64,000 nucleotides of DNA from NCBI RefSeq assembly GCF_000003815.2, contig NC_049981.1, positions 6,438,266-6,502,265 of the forward strand, given 5' to 3'. Under the pieces are notes generated by a model that saw only the letters and a list, made by a program, of their open reading frames with translations, did not search any database and was not told the DNA's origin. This DNA comes from Branchiostoma floridae (lineage: Eukaryota > Chordata > Leptocardii > Amphioxiformes > Branchiostomatidae). The position numbers were made by a program, and so were the translations under genes. Below, piece by piece: positions 43,931-56,300 of this stretch. Numbering within the stretch: position 1 is the first letter of the stretch; each line of letters opens with the position of its first letter.

Positions 43931-44155
43931 ATATTGCAACAGCATGTAAGAGCGTCAACATTAACAGCCTATGGTACAACAATGCTTAAATTTCATAACA
44001 ATTTACACAAAAAAAAAACATTGCACTCTCAATTCAATATTGCCACAGCATATAAGAGTGTAATTGTGTATGATACAGAATAGCCAGAAACTGATATAAA
44101 ATAGCTAGAAACTATATACCTTGTACTATCTGAAGACGATGAGAAAGGGATTCTG
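43931..44155 (-). repeat. Degenerate copies of gene B terminal-exon end
   Basis: Copy at 44155-44036 reads like the terminal exon but has stop codons; copy at 43981-43931 keeps LYHRLL and LLHAVA but runs past the normal stop. They mirror the situation 3' of gene A. Confidence 0.7.
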
Positions 44156-44196
44156 ACAAACACATCTTGGATGATAAAAGCAAGCATTTAGACTGA

Positions 44197-44382
44197 CTAT
44201 AATCTTGCCACAGCATGTAAGAGCGTTAACAGCCTATGGTACAACATAGCCAGGAACTGGATTACTTGTACCAGTCCGAAGACAGCGAGTGAGAAGAAAC
44301 CCAGTGGGTTCTGTCCAAGCACCTGTAGGGCCTCACGGCTGGACAGAACCATCATGATGGTGATCCATAACACGTTCACTAC
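44197..44382 (-). CDS. Gene B exon 23 and stop
   Basis: 62 codons with TAG at 44199-44197. VVNVLWITIMMVLSSREAL and LAMLYHRLLTLLHAVARL, nearly identical to gene A. Confidence 0.95.
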   Translation of the reverse strand, partial: VVNVLWITIMMVLSSREALQVLGQNPLGFFSLAVFGLVQVIQFLAMLYHRLLTLLHAVARL

Positions 44383-47300
44383 CTGTGGGAATGAAAGAAT
44401 AAAGAAAGAATTGAATGAATGAATTGATATATACATGTACATCAAGGATAGTACGAAAAGATTGGGCTAAGTTACATTTAACGGCTTTAGTAAAACTGTC
44501 AATGGAATTCATTGGGTATTTTTTTAAAGGTGCTACGGGACCCAATTCTGCACCATCTACATTTGTAATCTCGGCCACAAGAGCTATGTACCACCCAAAA
44601 ATCACGACCAAAGCATGTAAACAACTTGAGATCTCAAAACTAGAAGTTGCGTTGTAGTGCTGTAACGGTAGAATGGCCGATAGTGTGTCCAAATCTGTTC
44701 ACTTCAAGGTTCACCAAGACCTACCCACATACCAAATATTAATACAATGCATCCAGGCCTTCTTGAGTTGTGCTTTCTATTCCCAAACTACTGTAAACAT
44801 ATACTTCTTGGCAATATGGTTATAAAATGTGCAAAAAAATGAAACTTTCTAACCAGTAGCACCACCAGGGCAGAGTTCCGCAGTCCAACCAGCTTCGCCT
44901 TCAGATCCACGTCCGAGGTGAACATGCCGAGGTCAGGGTTCAGTTTCTTCTCTCGCAGAGCCTCCCAGAACTCAACCTCTTCTTCTCTGTGAAAACAAAC
45001 AGAAATTTAACCAAGCTTATACCACAAAGATGCCTCCCTAACTTCTATCAATCATTCAACTCAACGTACTTGACATTTTTTTTCAGTGGGATAACGTGTA
45101 GCTTTTGTATCATGTAGCTTTGTAGAGTTTTTAATGGCATTTGAGAAACCTTTGACTTCACTGCCCAAAATCGATGATAGTCGATAATTGTGGTCTCAAA
45201 TTCTATTTACCCGTGGTCGTCCTTTTCCTCCAGGTCTCTGATCTTGCATCCCCTCCTCATGAGGATCCTCTTTACACGGTACTTTTCTTTTTGAACTGAA
45301 AACAAACATTCTCATGTTTAGAACTCTATAGAAAAGAAAGCCAAAACAAATGTTAACCTTTATCTAATTAGCAATGATTGGTGTTAAGTTTTTGGAATAA
45401 CACCTGGTAGCATGTACACATGTGTCTATACTTAAAGATATATAAAAAGACTGTAAACATTTGTAATATTACTATGGACAACTTACGTTCATCCGGTTCT
45501 GTCATGGCACTTATGGCTGAGTTGATTCTTTTGATGTGACCTGAAAAAAAGATTTAAAAAGACTTGATAACGAAAAATATGTATCATACACATATCATTA
45601 GAAGAAAAACCTACGTACCAGCGTATCGATGACTTGGGCTCTATATGAGATGTGGCTCTCCTAAGATACGCTACTACCGACCACAAGTGCTATTGACTAC
45701 GAGACCCAATCTCATCAGATAGGTGTATACCAGAGTCCGCATGCTAAATGAGATAATGATAATAATATCGGGTAATAATGTTACTAAACATAATGACATT
45801 TGCAAGTGACTATATAATGTTAACCATCTCATTGTCTAGAAACTTTAGCAGTAGCTGCTCTGTTAATTCTTATTCAAACACATTTGATATTATAGTGACC
45901 AGCCTCTCCAGCACTGTCCTGCCACTTGCNNNNNNNNNNNNNNNNNNNNNNNNNNNNNNNNNNNNNNNNNNNNNNNNNNNNNNNNNNNNNNNNNNNNNNN
46001 NNNNNNNNNNNNNNNNNNNNNNNNNNNNNTTCAGAACATAAAACAAGGGAATTTTTTTGGAGTTCTGTCAGGACTGTTTAGAAAATTCAACGTCCTTCCC
46101 ATACCAGATGGCACATAGGGTGGCGCCCATCACCGTTTCTGTAGGCTGGGCCACACAACTGTTTTTTTTTTTTTTTTGCAATCCCTACAGCATGAAACAA
46201 GTTCACTGGTAGTGGTAAGTGTGTTCAACTTTATCATACTCTTTGCCGAATGATGAGTGCTAATCAGAGAAAGTCAACTGGTATGACAAGTATGTGGAAC
46301 AAATTCATGACCAAAGGACTGCAAGGCGAAAACTTGACCATTTCACAGGTTGTCAGACTTCTAATATATCCAAAAGTCTTGAGGCTAGAATGTTGCATAA
46401 AGGTTTTATAAATAAGATTAAGTATTTTACTTACAGGCACGGCCGTTTCCTGCTCGAACTCTGTCAGTTTGTGAATCTCCGTCAACAGCTTCTCTCTGTG
46501 AAAATCTGTGTCCACGCCAATGTTCTTCAGATCCTGCAACAATAGTGTTCAGGTTGAGAGGGTTTCCTAGTTGAACTAATTCATGCTTATTCGGCAAAAT
46601 TACTAGAAAAAGTTTGTTATTTGGATCATTTGATCTTAACGTTATTCTTTACTGCAAGCACTCACTGGTCCATAGTAAAACATACTATATGATACACATA
46701 ACATAACAAGCTAGACTCATACAGCATTGCACTCTGTGTAAACAATTGTTCCTAGAGGTTTCTGAAGTATGTGTTATGATAGAAATTTTCTTTTATTTAG
46801 TATTTTTTTTATTTGATCTTTTCTTTATTCTTTACTGCAGTCACTAACTGGTTGATAGTAAAACAGACTATGGTGATTTTATGGTAGAAAGAATCTGACT
46901 TGAGTACATCATACGTGAAGGGATTTGAACCCCTTAACTTATTATCTAGAAACGGGAAAACGATACAGCTCATTTTCAGAGAGGTACTGTAAATGCAGAA
47001 ATATTCGCGGTAGATTAATGCTCGCAGTTTTCGCGGTGGTCACTTTACCGCGAAATTAAAACCAACGCGAACATTTTTCCATTATGGTATTAGACTGCAT
47101 GCAGTCTATGGTGTTACCGTGAACTTAAAACCACCGCGAAAAGTCCCTTTTTACGCTACCGCGAAATTAAATCACAACGAACTTAAATACTTTACAGTAA
47201 CCTGTTAGTGATAATTTAGAGCAATGGGAATTTACCTCATTAGTCATACCAGCAATGAAGCTCGTATCTTCATATCCTTCCTTCAGGAATTTGTCAGCAT

Positions 47301-50300
47301 ACAATTTCATATAAATCTATAAGGGAACACAAAATACAGTATTTTCACAAATCGGATTTCCTGTAGATAAACAAAATACAGATAAAGTACACAAAAAACA
47401 CATAGCCCAACGTCAGCTTGGAAAAAAAAATCAGCACAGGTCCACAAAAGCTAACAATATTAATGACTTCTAACATGTTTTCTGACACATAACATTTAAT
47501 TAATAGCTAAGGGCAGAACCCGCCGTACGTGCAAATACGTGCTGTCTACGTGCCAATCTTTTTGGATCCGTAAGTGGTAAGTACCGCCTCTATACGAACT
47601 CGTAAGAAATCCGACAGATTTTGGAGCACGCAGACACGCTGTAGACCTTTACGTGCTTGCAAAACTGTGTGTGCCATCGGGCTGCGGATTCGCCCCCGTA
47701 CGTGCTGGTACGGGCGACGCGCCTGCCCTGTACAGCCTGAACGTTTTCAGAACTACGTGGCGGACGTGGCCTCCCAAAGAAACGTACGGACAAATTGCAC
47801 GTACGACGGGTTGTACCCTTTGCTTATAACAACCACTACGGTGAAAAAAATATAACGTATATAATCTCGCGCATACTAGCAGACGAACATGCCAACTACA
47901 TACGAATAGAGGGCACGGATTGTGAGATACGTGTGAACGTATTGACATGGCCAACCTCAATACCACCTACAGTTGGTGACCCTTCTTCCCCGAGCTAATG
48001 AAAAGTGAGACATATATAAGAAAAGTCTGTGCTTATGGGGAAGATCATATCATCAACAGAATATATAAGAATATAATGACGAAGACGAAACTTAAGAAGG
48101 GTAGTCCTAATAGCCCTGTCACATTATCCACGATCTTCGGGTGTATCGTCCATATTCAAGATCGACAGAGGGTTGCGCGTATTTTTCAACTGAAAACCGT
48201 CTCTGTCACATATAAGCCATACTTTTCCCTGTACAATTGTTGTGCAATAACGTTATCATTATAAGCGAGGCTCGGGCGATTGCCGCAGAATCGTCGTCCG
48301 ATCGAGTTTCACCAAATGTGACAGAGGCAAAAAGACAGGACTCCAGAAATTATATCTATCTCTATAATTCTCATTGACGTACTTACTAAAGATTTATATC
48401 AACGTATACCTTTTCTCTGAGTTCCTTCCTCAGCCACCTTATGACTGGAACAGGCCGTGCCATCTCGGGGGCCATGGATATCACGGACCTCTTGTTGGAC
48501 ACCACGGAGACCCTGTGACTCGCGTAGGTGGACCGTCTCCTGGTTCTGGGTGTCTCAGGCTCCCCCTCTATCATAGCTGTAATAGGAACATCTGACATTA
48601 TGGTTGTAGTCCAACATCTAAAAGTCTTCTTTTTACATTTCAATTAAAAATAGTAAACGCCATTTATTTTGACTAGTTAAGACTTCGATGCAAGGGTATG
48701 TTTCTTACCGCTATATGAAGCCGATGTAGGTGGCGCTTTTGCGGCCACGTTTGGGATTGTGTTCTTGACGCAAAAGCGCCACCTACATCGGTTACATATA
48801 GCGGCGAGAAGCATACTCTTATATCGGAGACTTTACGATTCAAAATGAATGGCGTTTATTTGTCAGTTAGAATCTCTAAGGAAGGTGTCTGATAGACACA
48901 GGAACGTAAGCAAAGTAAGTTTATCCTGGTTGTTTACAAGCATCCTCCTATTTTTATATTCTACCAACCTGATGAAATCATTTTCGGGTGTAGACGAAAC
49001 GTAGGTAATACACAGCAGATCTATATCTGTATTATTGTGCAATAAAATGACTGCAATACACAGTGTCTACCTGGTAAGGGCTGACCCACAGACGAACAAA
49101 CGACTTGTCTACAGTAACCTACAATAAATGGAATAAGACCTCACTACTTTTGCTTCTTGTATGAACAATGTTTAATCAAATACAGAAAGAGTCAAAAGTA
49201 TGATGGACAAAAATGTGACATAAGGACGTACTCAAGGTGTCCTGTATCTCATCGTCACTGTCTGAGTCCCACTCCTCCTCATATTCCTGCAAAGGAACTT
49301 CCTGAACTGGACTCGGTCTTTGGCAACACCTAAGTTTGATAAGCACAACGAATCATGCATTGGTTATCTGCCACACCGTAAAAGCCATTTCCCCTCAGAT
49401 CTTAAAAAAAGGTGGCGATTTCTATTGATAATATCTATGGCACAGCACATTACAAACATCCCACTAGAGCAACACAGTACAGATACCCAACGTTGATACA
49501 TCACTTTCTTTGTCACGTTTCATCTGCAAGCTTAAAGACGTGATGTATGTTTGTACTTTACCCTGATACACGGAAGAAGTTTTGAAATGAAATATATAGT
49601 TTTAGTAGTAAAATTAAGAACTAGACCCAATATCGATTGCTCACAAGGAGAATGTAGAATCGTCTTACCCACAAATCGTCGAAAAGAAGTCTGTAATTGT
49701 CTCGGTTAGACTCTTGTCCGCAGACTGTCCAGGTGAGTTGCCTTCTCTCGTACCTAGAGAAAATATTAAATGAGTTCAATGTTAATCAGTTAATCTAGTA
49801 GTTAATCTTCCCACGATTGAGTAAATCAAACACTAGGTTTGCTTCTTAGTGGCTGGTAATCATATTTAGATAGTGGTCTCCCAGGGATGTCCCTGGAGGA
49901 TCTTCTTTCATAACTAAGTGTTTTGCAGCGAAGGGTAAAGAAATACATGACTTTGTAGTCTTACGATTAGGACCAATGCCAAAAGATTTCAAATACACCC
50001 CAAGTCTTATCAGCGAGTTTACATAGACTGCAGAGTGTCAGTATGGTGTAGCTAATGTAGAAGGGTTTGTAACATACCCCATGTCCTGTAGCTAATGTAG
50101 AAGGGTTTGTAACATACCCCATGTCCTGTAGCTAATGTAGAAGGGTTTGTTACATACCCCATGTCCTGTGGCTAATGTAGAAGGGTTTGTAACATACCCC
50201 ATGTACTGTGGCTAAATTAAATGTAGAACGGTCTGTAATATACGCCATGTCCTGTAGCTAATTTACAAGAGTTCGTAACATACTCTTACTATGTCATGTA

Positions 50301-53300
50301 GCTAACCTAAAAGGTTTGTAACATACCCCATGTCCTGTATCTGGTGTAGAATGATTTATAACATACCCCAAGTCCTATCTGTGAGGTTACAGACACTGTA
50401 AAGAGTCAGCAGGATGTAGCCTGTGGGGAGTGACAGGAAGTAGACCAGGCCGTAGAACAGCGTGTGAAACTCCGTGATGTGAACCAGTCCCGTGATGATG
50501 TACATCCCCACCAGAGCCAGGAAGTACAGGGTGCTGATGCTGGGGTTGTACTCCTCGCCTGGATTGGAGGAACAGGCAATCATTCAATAAATCAATCAAA
50601 TGATCAACCAATCATCTCAGGGCACATTGGGGGCGTAGCTTTTAACTGGACGAACACTCATTCAAGTTATCAATCAATCAACCAACCAACCAATCAACCA
50701 ACCAATCAAATAATCCATCAGGGTTCCGTTTACTAGACGAAGGTACTGATCATCTAAAACAGACACGTGTGACATGCTAGAGAACCACTCTTCCGTCTAC
50801 CTGAAACAAGTTGTTCATAATTAATAATTGCATTATCTTAATGTCAAACATGTCCCTACATAAGTCTCAAAAACTTATTCATAACACGTTACATGTAAAT
50901 GCATGTACCACGAGATAGAGACCGCTTCACTAATCGAATATATGGAGGAGCAGGGGTTCTGTTATCAAACGTTTATCAATTGTACTATTCGTCTACGCAG
51001 AGACATACAACGGCGCCAGCAAACAGTCTGCACTCTGCTATCTCAACCGTCATGGTCAGTTCCTGTTGGCGTTGCCACAAAGAAGCTGTCAGTCAATCAG
51101 AGAATAGTCCTTTCAGTTTTCAAAAGGAACCCTGCATATATAAGGGTAAGCTCATTAATATTTATAAGCAGGGCGGTGATGAACTGATGGTAGCGGTTGA
51201 GATAGCTGAGTACAGACAAGAGACGATGTCTCTGCGCAGGAGAATGAATTGTACAAGAACAGCGATACATTGTGTCATTTTCTGTTATTTAAAGGACCTA
51301 CCTGCTTGAATGCTCATGGTCATGTTCCGAAACTCGACGACCGTGTCCTCTACCAGAGACACCAGCACCAGCGTCATCAGGACGGCGAAGCATAGAGACA
51401 AGGCCATCGCCATCTGGAGCAGTAAGGACATTGGGATACCATGCAGATGTTTAGGTTGTATCTCACTGCACTCGAGGCACCGATGCGGCACTGCGGGGTT
51501 AGTTCACTGCGGCATTGTTGTGCTATTTTCTACGTTTTTTTTTTTAAGTCAGAAATTGCGTAATACGTAAAAGTATGACCTAGAAGACAGCAAAATACAC
51601 ACACATAAAAGGAGAAAATTTGTTCTTTATCTCTGAAATTCGTTGTGTAATGTTCAAACCCCGCAGTGCCAACCCGCTGCCTTAAGTGCAGTGAGATATG
51701 GTCTTTAGCATGGATGTTGTTAATCAGCGGTTTTACTTAACAGTATGGTAGAGCCTGTTTTTATTTTACATCACAAGATGATCCACTAGACAGTTTCTCC
51801 ACTAACCCTCTATATGATCTTCTTCAAGCTAACCCGATAGCTCAGGACACATGCTGTGAATGCAAGATGTTCGCGGTGGATTAATGTTCGCGGTTTTCGC
51901 GGTGAACACTTCACCGCGAACTTAAAACCACCGCGAATATTTGTCTATAATGGTGTAAGACTGCAGTATTTGGTGATACCGCGAACTTATATCCACCGCG
52001 AAAATATCGAGTCAAAATAAAGGCACAAACAAAAATTTCCTTTTCCTGCTACCGCGAAATTCAGTCCCCGCGAACTTAAATGCATTTACAGTATCTTTTA
52101 ACCTCAACTCATCAGTCGTTTCCAACACGTTATCTTTGCTCTTATTTGCACCGGTGCCCGTAGGAGATGTAGCCCTAGCCAGGCCCCTAAACCACAAACG
52201 TTGGACAGCCGGATAAAGCAGGGGTACCTCTCAGCGCGCTCACGATTAGCTTACGATGTCTACTTGTTACCGGGTCCCGAGTTTATCTTAACTCCGAGTT
52301 AGAATACCCCGGTAACCCCAGGGTGTCTCACGGGGTCATGTAGGGTCACAATCGAAAGTGAAAAAAGCCCGTAAAAGAAGTATGTTTTTCTAGTTCCATA
52401 TTGAGAACTTAACCTTGAATTCACAATGGAATGGTTAAAAGTCTTACTCTGAGTTGAAATTTCTGAGTATCAAAAGCTGCTAGAGGAGTGAAGCCGGCCC
52501 AAATGTACATCTCTTGGCTGACTACACTCATTGGCCATTTTAGTACTTAGTTATACCATCGTAGAATCTGCTTTGAGATTAACCTTGAATACGTACGGCA
52601 TAAATGTTGGAAAAACTGTCTACTAAAAAGACACGAATACATTATACGAAATAGAAATAGAATCGTTAGACTGCGTAACAGGCTCTATGAGTCTGCTACT
52701 TTTACTTACCCTGAGTTGAAATTTCTGAGAAGTACAGAGACAGATCATTCCGTAGAGCAGGGACACGAGAGAGAGGACGACCACTGTAGTTATGGACACC
52801 GCCTGGGCGCTGGCTAGCCCATTGTCATAGTTGAAGAACTGCAAACCACCTGACAAAGACAACAGTTGAACAGTCATAGGATGTATGTACTGGGTTGCTG
52901 ACAGTGCATTTCTATATTGGCAAGAACATTACGAAATGTTTTGAAGTGTCAAAATGACATCAGATACTTTTTTCATATTTAATTATGAAAGGTATTCCAG
53001 GTAATATTTCATTTATGTTAGAAAATAAACGTAAAAATACATTGCTAGAACCGCAATTAGCATTTTTTTCAAAAATGCCTGCCACCAAATGTTTGCCACA
53101 GCAACACGAAAAAATTGAACATTTTCCAAAGTTTGTGAGATTGTTGCTAAGTAAATATAGGACAACTTAAATTTCAATTGGTAGATCTAGCGTAAGACGT
53201 TCTTACACCCCCACCCCCCTCTGAATAGGGTTAAGAACACAGTAGTGAGTGTTTGGCAGCAACACAGCAACACGCAACTGTTATTGAAATTAGTGATTCT

Positions 53301-56300
53301 CCAAATCGATTAGGCATATACGTCAGTGATTATCAAGTTGATAGTTGAAAGCTAAGGGCATCCTTTCTAAACAATCTTACCTGCTATAATGAGCACACAA
53401 GTGGCCGGCCCGATCAGTCCGGAAAAGAACAGCAGCCCCTGGTACACCATGAACAGGAACGACACGCTGTCTCGCTTCATCTCGTGTCCGAAGTACTTCT
53501 CAATGAGCTCAATCTGGGGTAACCAACAAAGAAATGAAATATTTCAAAGATGGAGTGATGGGTTCTAAGCTTGGGTTCTAATGCAAGTAACTGGATAACG
53601 TTACATGTACGTGTGGGATACGGTCTGTTGTTTCAGATAGCATCATTGATTTAAGATAGCTGTTGTGATGCATTAAGGAACGTCTGGCCGCAACAAACTT
53701 TATTCGTATTTCCCCAGAACTATCACAGGGTGGAATTTGTTTGCTGTCAATGTTCTGCATTTCTAAATCAAAAACAAATCATAAGTTTTTCATAGCTTTA
53801 ACATTACCTGGTTAGCCACTGTTGACGGTCCCCAGCGGCGACGCTGGTTGTAGAACTCCGCAAACTCCTCCGGACAGTAGGTGCTGTCCTCGGACACAGC
53901 CGTGTACTCCAGTCGCCAACCGTTACTAACCTGGAACAAACACAGCACACTTGAGTTAGCAAAAAACAAGAAGGTATGAGGTGGCAGACTTCTTTTCCTA
54001 ACCGATCGTTTGGACCTTCCCAAAATGACAAAGGGCATCACTAAGGATGTATGCAAACGTTACATATGTTGCATTCACAGAAGCATTATACACAGCAGTA
54101 AAAGCAGAATACGATACTTCTTGAGCCTCCATAGTAGGCTCTACGAGGCTCCAGTTTCACGATGGCCTGTACTCGGAGCGGCTAGCAACAACGAACATAT
54201 TGCAATAGAACTATTATTCCTTCTGGAAAAGTGGCAGACTCATAGAGCCTATTAAGTAGGCTAACTCCTCTACCTTGGAGTGACATAGTAACTGTGTGAT
54301 GCATCTATAGACTATGTCTTTTTCATAGATAGATTTGCCATCAGAGTAACTTTACACTGTGCCGTATTCCGGGTTACAATATATCTATTACGATAGATAA
54401 AGGCAATCGAACTTACCATGAGCGTACAGAGCCACCTGTCCTCTCCCATGTCTTTCATGAGGAACTCTCTGGCCTCGGACACTCCGCCGGCGTAGGTCCC
54501 GAGGGCCTCCCGTAAGGCCTCGGCCCGGTAGACGCTGAAGCAGCCAGGGCAGCAGAGAACTGACCCAAGGACACTGTTGGCCGTCTAAAACAAATATTAA
54601 AAGAACAAAACGTTGTGTCTTCCCGAATGTGCAGAAAAAAAAAAATGCTGCATTATCTGTATTGATCAAGAACTGCCAAGCCTCGTGAACATAGATTTAG
54701 CTTTTCGTACTGGAAGTCACGATAGAGACATCAAGCCAGCAAGGGCATCTAGCAACGTCGATAAAGATTAGACATTCAGGTAATTAAATAGATATGCCAA
54801 AAAGCAGTTACTAAAGCAACTGGATATGATTTTGGAAACGGAAGTTTCAGATAGAATCCATTATCTTTTGTTGGTGACACTGGAGTTATCTGGGAGGAAC
54901 TGGTCTTGTATGCCCTAACTATTAATGAACTAGGGCATCTAGCTATTTCTAAAACTTTGTTAAACCATGTAGAAGACGAAACTAGGTCCACTATGCTAGT
55001 TATCGATAACCAGAAGAATTAGAGAAGCAAAATCAAGTATTGGTTTCGGAGAGGTAAGGGACAAAATGCGTGCGTGTGTGTGTGAGTGTGTGTGTCAGTG
55101 AGTGAGTGATGAGTATGTTACAGTAAACCTGCTTACCTTTTGGTACCAATGTCCCACGGCGTAGTCAAACTTCTGGTACCAGACCATGGGTCCGGACCCC
55201 AGGGGGTGAGTCCGGCCACAGACCGCCCCCACCGTGGGGTCCCTCCGCGCCAGGTCCAGCAGCGCTATGGCCGACTCGGGCGAGAATTTGACGTCTGCAT
55301 CCGTCGCAAGGATGTACGTGTCACGGTCAAAAGCTGTAAGCAATGGTGTAAATTATAAAAACCTCAGATGTTATATTGATTGAAGTTAATAGTGTGCCTT
55401 TTTGGTAATGAGCAAAGAAAAAAAGCACTCATCTATGTTGATACCCAGGCCATTGGCACTTGCATGTCGAAAACTGCAAAGACTGGTGAAAGGTTAAGGC
55501 ATTGAAATTGATAGCGTTTGGCTATAGAGCATGGATAGAGCAGAAATGCACTGAAATCCAATCTAGCCTTAAACAAAACAACACAAAGAAAGCATATGAA
55601 GTGGTCAAAGAACTTACCAAAGATAAGAGTGCTAGGCCAACTAACATACGGAGTAAGACAGGAGAATGTCTCACGGAAGAAGCAGACATCCTGAACAGAT
55701 GGACAGAGTATTGTGAAGAACTGTATAATTACAAACTAAAAGTAAACCCAGCAATGCTGAACTGTCCACAGGCAGACTCTGAACTAGACTCTGACCCCAT
55801 ACTGAGGGAGGAAGTTGAAACCGCGGTCAAAGCGTTGAAACCGGGTAAGTCTCCAGGACCAGACAATATTCCAGCAGAACTGATACAGGCTGGAGGAGAA
55901 GACATGATCACAGCTCTCACCTCCATTTGCAATGCTATCTGGGAATCAGGGGAATGGCCAACCCCATGGACACGCTCCCTGATCATTACCTTACCAAAGA
56001 AGGGGAACTTGCAAATGTGCCAGAACTATCGTACTATAAGTCTGATAAGTCACCCTAGCAAAGTTATGCTGCGAATCATCCTGAACAGACTGAAACCAGT
56101 AGCGGAAACCATTATCAAAGAGGAACAGGCAGGTTTTAGACCGGGCAGAAGCACAAATGAACAAATCTTCAACTTAAGAATAATATGTGAAAAACACCTG
56201 CAACACCAGAAAGACCTATATCATGTATTTATAGATTTTAAGAAGGCTTTCGACCGCGTGTGGCAGAAGGCACTATGGTCAACAATGAGGAAATATAACA

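Larger units (their letters stand above)
42212..44196. other. Convergent intergenic region between genes C and B
   Basis: Holds the 3' UTRs of gene C (plus) and gene B (minus). No other coding frame is convincing. AATAAA signals on the two strands lie 28 bases apart near 43340. Degenerate terminal-exon copies of gene B occupy 43931-44155. Confidence 0.6.
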
